DNA of 64,000 bases. Source: Massilia kyonggiensis. Its GTDB lineage: Bacteria; Pseudomonadota; Gammaproteobacteria; Burkholderiales; Burkholderiaceae_D. Position 1 is the stretch's first letter; the number at the start of each line of letters is the position of its first letter. Below the pieces are notes generated by a model. The model did not search any database. It was not told the origin of the DNA and was given only the letters and a program-made list of their open reading frames with translations. The position numbers were made by a program, and so were the translations under genes. The DNA lies in assembly GCF_024756235.1 (NCBI RefSeq), contig NZ_JANUGY010000001.1, positions 124,001-188,000 on the forward strand, read 5' to 3'. This document shows, piece by piece, positions 1-7,127 of this stretch.

Positions 1-1382
1 TCGACCAGAGCATCGTCGCCACCGCCCTGCCCCGCATCGTCGGCGACCTGGGCGGCATGAATCATCTGTCGTGGGTCGTGACGGCGTACGTGCTCGCGTC
101 CACCGCCACGATGCCGCTGTACGGCAAGCTGGCCGACCAGTACGGCCGGCGTCCGATGATCTTCACGGCGCTCGCTACGTTCCTGCTGGGCTCCGTGCTG
201 TGCGGCTTCGCGCAGAGCATGACGCAGCTGATCGCATTCCGCGCCATCCAGGGCATGGGCTCCGGCGGCTTCATGCCGCTGGCGCAGATCATCATCGGCG
301 ACCTCGTGCCGCCAAAGGAACGGGCGCGGCGCCAGGGCTCGATCGCGATCGTGTTCGCCGTCACCAGCGTGCTCGGCCCCGTGCTGGGCGGGATGATGAC
401 GGACCTGCTGTCGTGGCACTGGATCTTCTTCATCAACCTGCCCGTCGGCGCCGTCGCGTTCTACGCCATCGCGCGCTCGCTGCGCAAGCCCGTGCAGACG
501 CACGCGCATCGCATCGACTACCTCGGCTCCGTGCTGCTCACCACGACCATCACCGCGCTGCTGCTGATCCTCGCACTGGGCGGCACCGAGTGGGCGTGGG
601 ATTCCGTGCAGGTGCAGGTGTGCGCGGCATTGACGGTCGTGCTGGGCGGCTGGCTGGTAGTGCATCTGCGCCGCGCGGCCGAACCCGTGCTGCCGCCGGA
701 CCTGTTCCACAGCCGCGTGTTCAACATCGCCAGCATCGTGATGGCGCTGACGTTCATGGGCCTGATGGGCGCGAGCGTGTTCTTCCCGCTGTTCTTCCAG
801 CTCGTGATGGGCAGCAGCCCCGCGCATTCGGGCATGATGACGGTGGCGATGATGGTCGGAATGATCGCATCGTCCACGTTGAACGGCCGCGTGCTGTCGC
901 GCTCGGGCAAGTACAAGGCCGTGCAGATCGTCGGGTTGTCGGCGGCGGTGCTGGCGTTCGCCGTCCTCGCATGGGGCATGGACACGGCGCGCGGCTACTG
1001 GATCATCGAGCCCGCCATCTTCATGCTGGGCGCGGGCCTCGGGCTCGTGATGCCCAACATGACGATCGCCGTGCAGAACGCGCTCCCCGTCGCGCGCCGC
1101 GGCGTGGGCACGGCGATGCTGACCTTCTTCCGCTCGCTCGGCGGCCTGCTCGGCGTGACGGGCTCCGGCGCCATCCTCGCTCACCAGGTGCACGCGCACG
1201 GCATCGCGGACGTCGCGCGCGCGGCGCATGCGCTGCCCGCCGCGCAGGCACTGACGGTCGACGTGTACCGCCACGCCATCGCCAACATCTTCGGCGCCGG
1301 TGCGCTGATCGTGCTGGCGGGGCTCATCGCGCTGCTGTTCCTGCCCGAGCTGCCGCTGGCGGGGCAGCAGGCGGAACGTTGA
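1..1382 (+). CDS. DHA2-type MFS drug:proton antiporter (5' partial)
   Basis: The reading frame is open from the left edge (first full codon at base 3), so the true start lies outside the window. What remains begins inside TM1 with the DHA2 signature DQSIVATALPRI. It is followed by motif A (GKLADQYGRRP) in the first cytoplasmic loop and a motif C-like GPVLGG in TM5. Many hydrophobic segments follow, with about 460 residues left, as expected for a 14-TM inner-membrane pump expelling drugs or toxic organics by proton antiport. The substrate cannot be read from sequence. It ends 4 bp before the convergent nitroreductase gene. Family assignment is secure; an EmrB-like role is inference. Confidence 0.9.
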   Translation, partial: DQSIVATALPRIVGDLGGMNHLSWVVTAYVLASTATMPLYGKLADQYGRRPMIFTALATFLLGSVLCGFAQSMTQLIAFRAIQGMGSGGFMPLAQIIIGDLVPPKERARRQGSIAIVFAVTSVLGPVLGGMMTDLLSWHWIFFINLPVGAVAFYAIARSLRKPVQTHAHRIDYLGSVLLTTTITALLLILALGGTEWAWDSVQVQVCAALTVVLGGWLVVHLRRAAEPVLPPDLFHSRVFNIASIVMALTFMGLMGASVFFPLFFQLVMGSSPAHSGMMTVAMMVGMIASSTLNGRVLSRSGKYKAVQIVGLSAAVLAFAVLAWGMDTARGYWIIEPAIFMLGAGLGLVMPNMTIAVQNALPVARRGVGTAMLTFFRSLGGLLGVTGSGAILAHQVHAHGIADVARAAHALPAAQALTVDVYRHAIANIFGAGALIVLAGLIALLFLPELPLAGQQAER

Positions 1383-1386
1383 TGCG

Positions 1387-2040
1387 TCAGATGTCGGTGA
1401 ACACCACCTCGTCCGCCAGGCGCGACTTCGGCAGCTTCGCGTTGAAGTCGTCCGCGCTGCGGTAGCCGAGGGCCACGATCACGGTGCTGGTGAAACCCCG
1501 TGCGCGCAGCCCCAGCGCCTTGTCGAGCACCTCGGCATTGAAACCTTCCATCGGCGTCGCGTCCACTTCTAGGCCGGCGGCGCCCAGCAGCAGGGTGCCC
1601 AGCGCGAGATAGGTCTGCTTCTCGTACCAGTGCTGCACGTCCTTCCGGTCGTAGCGGTGCAGGTCCGTGAACGCGGCGCGGCCGCCCTGCTGGGCCGCCT
1701 TCGCGGCGTCGTTGACGAAACGGCCGTCCCGTTCTTCCTGCGCCAGCACGGCGTCCTGGTGGGCGTCGTCCACAAAGGCGCGGGAAGCCAGCACGATGAC
1801 GTGCGACGCGTCGCGGACCTTGGCTGTGTTGAACGGGAAGCCCGCCTCGGTGGCTTGCGCGATGCGCTCCTTCCCTTCTTCGGTGGCCGCGACGATGAAA
1901 TGCCACGGCTGCGAATTGACGGACGACGGCGCGAGGCGCAGCAGTTCGCGCAGGGATGCCATGGCGGCTTGCGGAATCGTGCGCGTGCGGTCGTAGGCCT
2001 TCGTGGTGGTGCGGCGGCGGGCGGTTTGTACGATGTCCAT
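1387..2040 (-). CDS. NAD(P)H nitroreductase, NfsB-like
   Basis: This encodes 217 residues of the nitroreductase FMN fold, in the subgroup of oxygen-insensitive nitroreductases/dihydropteridine reductases that reduce nitroaromatics and quinones with NAD(P)H in the cytoplasm. Visible landmarks are the N-terminal RRTTTKAYD segment, the FMN-contacting stretch LRLAPSSVNSQPWHF (around residues 35-50), and the C-terminal ALGYRSADDF segment. The ATG at 2040 is preceded by GGAG at a 6-nt spacing. The gene lies 11 bp downstream of the MRJP-like gene on the same strand, so the two probably form an operon, perhaps controlled by the divergent LysR regulator. The physiological substrate is unknown. Confidence 0.88.
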   Translation of the reverse strand: MDIVQTARRRTTTKAYDRTRTIPQAAMASLRELLRLAPSSVNSQPWHFIVAATEEGKERIAQATEAGFPFNTAKVRDASHVIVLASRAFVDDAHQDAVLAQEERDGRFVNDAAKAAQQGGRAAFTDLHRYDRKDVQHWYEKQTYLALGTLLLGAAGLEVDATPMEGFNAEVLDKALGLRARGFTSTVIVALGYRSADDFNAKLPKSRLADEVVFTDI

Positions 2041-2051
2041 GGGATTCTCCT

Positions 2052-3125
2052 TCAATCGATCTTCACGCGCAGCAGGCGATAGGGTTTCTGGCGCAAGTCC
2101 TTGCCGCCATTGAAGCCGGCCTGGCGATGCAGCTGGTTGGCGATCACGTACAGGTAGCCGTCCGGCCCGACGGACAAGGTGTCCGGCCACGACATGTCCT
2201 GGCCCTGCGCGATCGTGGTCCATTGACCGCCCGGCGCCAGCATGCGCAGCGCGTCGTGTTCGTAGTCGCCGGCGTAGACGTTGCCCTTCGCATCCGCTTC
2301 CAGGCCGTCCGACGCGCCCTTTTCTCCCAGGTTGCGCACGGCTTTCGCGATGTCGGCGTCGGTGGCCTTCGGGTCGCGCAGCAGGCGGGTCGGCACCGCG
2401 TACAGCGTGCGGCTCGACAGCGCGCAGAAGTACAGCGTCTCGCCGTCCGGCGACAACGCGATGCCGTCGGATGCGACGGTGAGCGGCAACGGCTTGCCGT
2501 CGACCTTCGCCGCGAAGCCGGGGGCCGGCGACGTCGATGCGTGGCCGCTCAGGCGGCGCAGCGCCTTGCCCGTCGCGAGGTCGAGCACGATGAGCGCGCC
2601 CGGCCCCTTGAGCGACGAATCCGTCACGTAGGCCACCCCTGCTGCCCCAACGCGGAAATCGAAGCGCATGTCGTTCACATACGTCGTCGGCAGGATCACG
2701 TTCGCCGGGAACACGACGGTCTTGACGACCTTGTTCGTCTTGAGGTCGACGGCGACCAGCTTGGCGCCGCCCGCTTTCGGCGCGGCAAAGCCGGGCGCGG
2801 CCGTGTCAAGAATCCACACGCGGCCGCGGCCGTCGGCGACGACGCTCTGCACGCTGATCAGGCCCTTGGCCGGATCGGCGGCTTCATGGTTGAACGCGGC
2901 GTCCGGATACGCGACCGGCTTGCCGTTACGCAGTTCCGCCACGGTGAACGGCACGTCGTCGCCCCAGCGCGGGAAGTTCACGAAAATACGGCCGTCTTCG
3001 CTGACGGTGACGCCGGTGGGCATGGCGCCCGTGAATTCGGCCACGCGCTCGATCTTGCCCGGGCTGGCGGCGTACGACGTCATCAGCGCGGTGGCAAGGG
3101 CGGCGGCGATCATCAATCGTTTCAT
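2052..3125 (-). CDS. Secreted MRJP/Yellow-family (SMP-30-like) protein
   Basis: This encodes 357 residues with a signal peptide (MKRLMIAAALATALMTSYAA, cleavage near residue 20). The mature protein is a repetitive beta-propeller of the major royal jelly/Yellow/L-dopachrome tautomerase-related type. Typical blades read DGRGRVWILD, VNDMRFDF, VAYVTDSS, SDGIALSPDGETLYFCAL and GLEADAKGNVYAGD. The ATG at 3125 has AGGAG 8 nt upstream. It is divergent from a LysR regulator and closely precedes the nitroreductase gene. Bacterial members of this family have poorly known functions; a lactonase- or sugar-binding-like activity is possible but is inference only. Confidence 0.85.
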   Translation of the reverse strand: MKRLMIAAALATALMTSYAASPGKIERVAEFTGAMPTGVTVSEDGRIFVNFPRWGDDVPFTVAELRNGKPVAYPDAAFNHEAADPAKGLISVQSVVADGRGRVWILDTAAPGFAAPKAGGAKLVAVDLKTNKVVKTVVFPANVILPTTYVNDMRFDFRVGAAGVAYVTDSSLKGPGALIVLDLATGKALRRLSGHASTSPAPGFAAKVDGKPLPLTVASDGIALSPDGETLYFCALSSRTLYAVPTRLLRDPKATDADIAKAVRNLGEKGASDGLEADAKGNVYAGDYEHDALRMLAPGGQWTTIAQGQDMSWPDTLSVGPDGYLYVIANQLHRQAGFNGGKDLRQKPYRLLRVKID

Positions 3126-3253
3126 GTCTGGCTCCTGAAGGTTGTGTAGACTCTCGACTGCTTTGTTTCCTGAAAGGATGCGTCCATGATATGGAGCGTC
3201 GAGCAATCAAAAAACCGGGGTAATCGGTCAGCAGTTTCACTTGCGGAGTGAAA
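3126..3253. promoter_or_regulatory. Divergent promoter region, MRJP gene / LysR gene
   Basis: This 128-bp gap separates the MRJP-like gene (leftward) from the LysR gene (rightward). Divergent placement of a LysR-type regulator and its target is the standard arrangement for this family, which usually binds T-N11-A motifs in such gaps. I could not single out one convincing motif or promoter, so only the regional assignment is offered. Confidence 0.45.
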
Positions 3254-4153
3254 ATGGTCCGGTTCGAAGACTTGGCCCTGTTCGTCCGCACGGCCGCGTG
3301 CGGCAGCTTTTCCAAGGCCGCGCGCGAAGCGAATTTGCTGCCCGGCCAGGTGAGCGCGGCCATCATGCGCCTCGAGCGCGACCTCGACCTGCGCCTGTTC
3401 GCCCGCTCCACGCGCAGCCTGCGCCTGACGGACGAGGGCGAACGCTATCTGCCGTACGCGCGCGAGATCATCGACCTGCTGCACAGCGGCCGTGATGCCA
3501 TGCGGCGCGACGACGCCGAGCTCACGGGCACGCTGCTGCTGGCGGCGCCGTCCGACTTCGGGCGCAACATCCTGCTGCCGTGGCTGGGCGAATTCCGGCG
3601 CCGCCATCCGCGCCTGGAAATGCGGCTGCAGCTGTCGGACCAGGTAGCGGACGTGTTCCGCGATCCCGTGGACATCGCGATCCGCTACGGCCAGCACGCG
3701 GACGCCAGCTTCATCGCCCTGCCGCTCGCCCCGGACAACCGGCGCGTGCTCGTCGCGTCGCCGGGCTACCTGGAACAATGCGGCGAGCCGCAGTCGCTGG
3801 ACGACCTGCAGCGCCACAGCTGCCTGCTGTGGCAGATGCACGGACGCGTGTACGACAAATGGGTGTTCCCGGCCGGGAAATCGCGGCGTATCGTGCACGT
3901 GAAGGGCGCGCTCGCGAGCGACGACGCCGACGTCGTGCGGCGCTGGACGCTGGCCGGCGAAGGCATCGCCTACCGTTCGTGGATCGACGTCGCGGCCGAC
4001 GTGCGCGCCGGCCGCCTGCGTCAGCTCCTGCCCGGCCAGCCGGGCGAACCGGCGCCGCTGTCGATGGTCTGCCCGCACCGGCGGCAGTTCTCGCCGGCCG
4101 TGCGGCAACTGCATGCGTTATTGACGGAGCGTTGCGCGCAACTGGTCGCCTGA
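3254..4153 (+). CDS. LysR-family transcriptional regulator
   Basis: This encodes about 299 residues. Residues 1-60 form the winged helix-turn-helix (RFEDLALFVRTAACGSFSKA ... VSAAIMRLERDL ... LFARSTRSLRLTDEG). A periplasmic-binding-protein-like effector domain starts near residue 90 (LTGTLLLAAPSDFGR). The ATG at 3254 is chosen because GGAG (3245-3248) lies 5 nt upstream; an in-frame GTG at 3248 is the alternative and adds two residues. It is divergent from the MRJP/nitroreductase pair, its most likely target. The close match to the CrgA/YafC-like LysR subgroup suggests a response to a small organic molecule, but the inducer is unknown. Confidence 0.92.
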   Translation: MVRFEDLALFVRTAACGSFSKAAREANLLPGQVSAAIMRLERDLDLRLFARSTRSLRLTDEGERYLPYAREIIDLLHSGRDAMRRDDAELTGTLLLAAPSDFGRNILLPWLGEFRRRHPRLEMRLQLSDQVADVFRDPVDIAIRYGQHADASFIALPLAPDNRRVLVASPGYLEQCGEPQSLDDLQRHSCLLWQMHGRVYDKWVFPAGKSRRIVHVKGALASDDADVVRRWTLAGEGIAYRSWIDVAADVRAGRLRQLLPGQPGEPAPLSMVCPHRRQFSPAVRQLHALLTERCAQLVA

Positions 4154-4208
4154 CCCGCGACCCGTGCTATCGTTGCCGCTCCATTTTCACACCACGAAGG
4201 GAGACGCG

Positions 4209-4688
4209 ATGATCAACAAGAACACGATTTGCCTGTGGTACGACAACGATGCCCTCGACGCGGCGACGTTCTACGCGCAGACTTTCCCCGACAGCGCGGT
4301 GGGCGCCGTCCACCGCGCGCCGGGCGATTATCCGGCCGGCCATGAAGGCAGTGTCCTGACGGTGGAGTTCACGGTGATGGGCATCCCGTGCCTCGGCCTG
4401 AACGGCGGTCCGGGCGTGCAGCACACGGACGCGTTCTCGTTCCAGGTCTCGACCGAGGACCAGGAAGAGACGGACCGGCTGTGGAATGCAATCGTCGGCA
4501 ACGGCGGCCAGGAAAGCGCATGCGGCTGGTGCAAGGACCGGTGGGGCGTGTCGTGGCAGATCACGCCGCGCGTGCTGATGGAAGCGTTTACGGGCACCGA
4601 CCGGGCTGCGGCCAAGCGCGCGTTCAACGCGATGATGGAGATGAAGAAGATCGACGTCGCCGCGATCGAGGCGGCGCGAAGAGGATAA
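4209..4688 (+). CDS. VOC-superfamily protein, PhnB-like
   Basis: This encodes 159 residues of the VOC (vicinal oxygen chelate) fold, in the PhnB/3-demethylubiquinone-methyltransferase-like subgroup. Diagnostic segments are ICLWYDNDALDAATFYAQTF near the N terminus, the central FTVMGIPCLGLNGG, and C-terminal CGWCKDRWGVSWQITP. Proteins of this subgroup are mostly uncharacterised and many lack the full metal-binding set. The start at 4209 follows a GAAGGGA Shine-Dalgarno, which excludes the longer frame from 4164. It sits between the LysR gene and the convergent GGDEF gene, with no operon partner. Confidence 0.85.
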   Translation: MINKNTICLWYDNDALDAATFYAQTFPDSAVGAVHRAPGDYPAGHEGSVLTVEFTVMGIPCLGLNGGPGVQHTDAFSFQVSTEDQEETDRLWNAIVGNGGQESACGWCKDRWGVSWQITPRVLMEAFTGTDRAAAKRAFNAMMEMKKIDVAAIEAARRG

Positions 4689-4703
4689 GGACGGGCTGAC
4701 CGG

Positions 4704-6785
4704 TCAGGCGCGCGCCATCGCGTGCAGGGTGCCGCCGCCCGTGTCGCGTTTGGGCAGCGCCGCCCGCTCCACCGTCTGGCGCGGGCCGTGCACGCAGGCC
4801 TGCGCCAGCCAGGACCCTACGTCGTCGCCGTCGCGGTCGAGCGCCGTCATCACGGTGTCCGCCGGTGCGTACAGGCGGGTGACGATGCGCGCCTGGTTGC
4901 GGCCCTGCGCCTTGCCCTGGTACAGCGCCCAGTCGGCCAGGCGCACGGCGCACTGCCAGTCGAACGCGGTGCCGGCGCCCGGCAGCGCGACGATGCCCGC
5001 GGTAAGCGTCACCGGGATCGCGCACGTGCCGGCGTCGACGGGTTTCGAGCCGATCGCGTCCAGGATGCGCTCCGCCATGCCGGCGACGCTGGCCGGGTCC
5101 ATGGCGGGCGCGTGGATCATGAATTCCTCGCCGCCCCAGCGCACGACCATGTCGGTGTCGCGCACGGCCGCCGCGAGCCGGCGCGCGACGTCGACGAGAA
5201 CCGCGTCGCCCGCGCCGTGGCCCCAGCGGTCGTTGATGCTCTTGAAATGGTCGATGTCCAGCAGGACAAAGCAGTCGACGGCGTCCGGCACCGGGTGCCG
5301 GCGGTCGTCCTTGCGGACGCTCATCCGGTTCGTCAGCGAGCGCCGGTTGTGCAGGCCCGTCAGCGCGTCGTGCGTCGAACCGAATTCGAGCTGCACGTTC
5401 AATTCCTTCAGGCGCGCATTGCTGCGCGCCGCGCGCCGGTACAGGACCGTCACGACGGCGCCCGCCAGCACCGTCAGCACGGCCGCGAACGTCGTCGCCA
5501 GCTGCACGGTGCGGCGGTTGTTCAGCTCCGCATCCTTCAACCGGTTCTCGCGCTGCAGCAGGACGATCTGCTGGCTGCGGCGGCGCGCGTCGAATTCTTC
5601 CTGCAGCGTCGCGATCGCGCGGTCGCGCGCGACCCGGGCGCTCTGCTGCTGCAGCGACTGCTGCTCGCGCACGATCGCCAGCGCCTGCTGGTACTGGCCT
5701 GCCCGCTCCAGCATGCGGCCCTTCTCGTCCAGCATCGCCTCGAGGTCCCCGGTGAGCTTGTCCTTGCGCAGGTGCGCGATGACGCCGTCGACCCACGGCA
5801 GGCCTTCGGCGATGCGCCCTTGCCCCATCAGGGCAAAACCGAGATTGGCGCGCGCCATCTGGATGACGTTCTGGTCGCTGCCCTTCTCCGACACGACGAG
5901 CGCCTTGCGCGACTCCGCTTCCGCGCGGACGTAGTCATGGTGCTGCAGATAATAGTCCGCGATATTGCCGCGGGCCGCCGCTTCCATGCCCTGCAATCCC
6001 GCACGCACCGCGGTCGCCAGCGCATGCTCGAACGCGGCGATGCCTTCACGGTCGCGGCCGATCCTCACCAGCGCGATGGCACGGGTGAACTGCAACGACG
6101 CGAGCGACCGCAGCGACATCTTCTTTTCCGCCAGCCCCAGGTCGGCATGCTCGATCGCCTTCGCGGGGTTGTCCGCATTGGCGTACACCTGGGCGATCCG
6201 GGCGTACATCACGGCGCGCCTGCCGCTTTCGCCGGGCTGGCCCTGCAACAGCCGCAGGCCGCGCAGATAGGCCGCCAGCGCCTCGTCCAGCCGCGCGCGC
6301 AGGTTCAGGATGTCGCCCTGCGTGCGCTCGGCCGACACCTTGAACGCCAGCGATGTGTTCTTCGGCGCCTGTGCCACGACTTTATCGAGCAGCGCCTGGG
6401 CATCGTCCAGCCGGTGGGCGTCGAGCAGCTCGCGCACCTGGGCCAGCATGGCCAGCGCCACGCCCGCCGCGTCGCCCCGGGCCTGCGCCAGCTGGAGCGA
6501 TTCGCGCTCCAGCGTATAAGCCGAGTCCTGCTGGCCCAGGTCTTCCCTGAGCCCCACTTCCGTGCGCAACAGCATCTGCCTGGCGTCGTAGGGCGCGTCC
6601 GGCCCCAGGTCGCGGCGCGCGGCCTGCACCCGGTCGAGCGCCGCGAGCGGCGAGTCCTGCGCGAGTTCCCAGACCGTTTCCACTTCCGCGCGGACGTCGA
6701 CGGCAGGCGCGCCGGCATGCGCGGCCGGGCCGAGCACCGTGGCGGTGACGAGCAGGAAAGAGACGAGGCGGTGAGGGAAAGACAT
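4704..6785 (-). CDS. TPR-repeat diguanylate cyclase (GGDEF)
   Basis: This encodes 693 residues: a signal peptide (cleavage after AAHA, near residue 23), a periplasmic array of TPR-like helical repeats (about 40-390), one TM segment (about 426-450), and a cytoplasmic GGDEF domain. The catalytic motif is intact as GGEEF at 551-555, with LDIDHFKSIN near 509-518. The product-inhibition I-site RxxD (RDTD, 542-545) sits five residues before GGEEF, so a cyclic-di-GMP-producing, feedback-inhibited enzyme is expected. The ATG at 6785 is preferred over upstream starts because it begins the signal peptide. It is divergent from the GH3 operon, which could link glycan sensing to c-di-GMP, but that is inference. 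Confidence 0.92.
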   Translation of the reverse strand: MSFPHRLVSFLLVTATVLGPAAHAGAPAVDVRAEVETVWELAQDSPLAALDRVQAARRDLGPDAPYDARQMLLRTEVGLREDLGQQDSAYTLERESLQLAQARGDAAGVALAMLAQVRELLDAHRLDDAQALLDKVVAQAPKNTSLAFKVSAERTQGDILNLRARLDEALAAYLRGLRLLQGQPGESGRRAVMYARIAQVYANADNPAKAIEHADLGLAEKKMSLRSLASLQFTRAIALVRIGRDREGIAAFEHALATAVRAGLQGMEAAARGNIADYYLQHHDYVRAEAESRKALVVSEKGSDQNVIQMARANLGFALMGQGRIAEGLPWVDGVIAHLRKDKLTGDLEAMLDEKGRMLERAGQYQQALAIVREQQSLQQQSARVARDRAIATLQEEFDARRRSQQIVLLQRENRLKDAELNNRRTVQLATTFAAVLTVLAGAVVTVLYRRAARSNARLKELNVQLEFGSTHDALTGLHNRRSLTNRMSVRKDDRRHPVPDAVDCFVLLDIDHFKSINDRWGHGAGDAVLVDVARRLAAAVRDTDMVVRWGGEEFMIHAPAMDPASVAGMAERILDAIGSKPVDAGTCAIPVTLTAGIVALPGAGTAFDWQCAVRLADWALYQGKAQGRNQARIVTRLYAPADTVMTALDRDGDDVGSWLAQACVHGPRQTVERAALPKRDTGGGTLHAMARA

Positions 6786-7127
6786 GACGATGCGCCGGCT
6801 GGAAGTCAATACGTCTGTTGGGGCCATTATGGACGCAACTTTGACTTTCCTCAACGAAACAATCCGGACGATGCGCGAGCACAACATTGGTAAAATGTTC
6901 GCGCATAACATTCATGTTACGTAACATTTGAGCGCGGATTCGGCCGATATCCATTCCGATATCGATCCACACCAAAAAGTTATTGGCTTCCGAACAATTC
7001 CTGCACTACATTGATCCTCGCCCGACACAATCCGGTTGCGCCGGGCGCGCTGTTATCGCAATCATTTTCCACTCACCTATCATGTACGGAGCCCTTCCGA
7101 TGGCATGACCTTTCCAAGGTAGATTCC
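6786..7127. promoter_or_regulatory. 342-bp divergent regulatory gap, GGDEF / GH3
   Basis: No gene is visible here. The gap is more AT-rich than its flanks and holds a cluster of AACATT-type elements in both orientations (6883-6928), including the perfect 14-bp palindrome ATGTTAC-GTAACAT at 6914-6927. A second motif, CCGATAT, occurs twice within about 20 bp near 6944-6960. A possible sigma-70 promoter for the GH3 gene is TTGGCT (6983-6988), an 18-bp spacer, then TACATT (7007-7012). All regulatory assignments are inference from pattern. Confidence 0.5.
6883..6928. repeat. Array of AACATT elements with 14-bp palindrome
   Basis: AACATT occurs at 6883-6888, as AATGTT at 6894-6899, again at 6907-6912 and at 6923-6928. 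The last overlaps the perfect palindrome ATGTTAC-GTAACAT (6914-6927). The first two form an inverted pair with a 5-bp spacer. Such clustering in a divergent gap suggests a multi-site operator for a DNA-binding regulator. No regulator gene is adjacent, so its identity is unknown. Confidence 0.45.
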
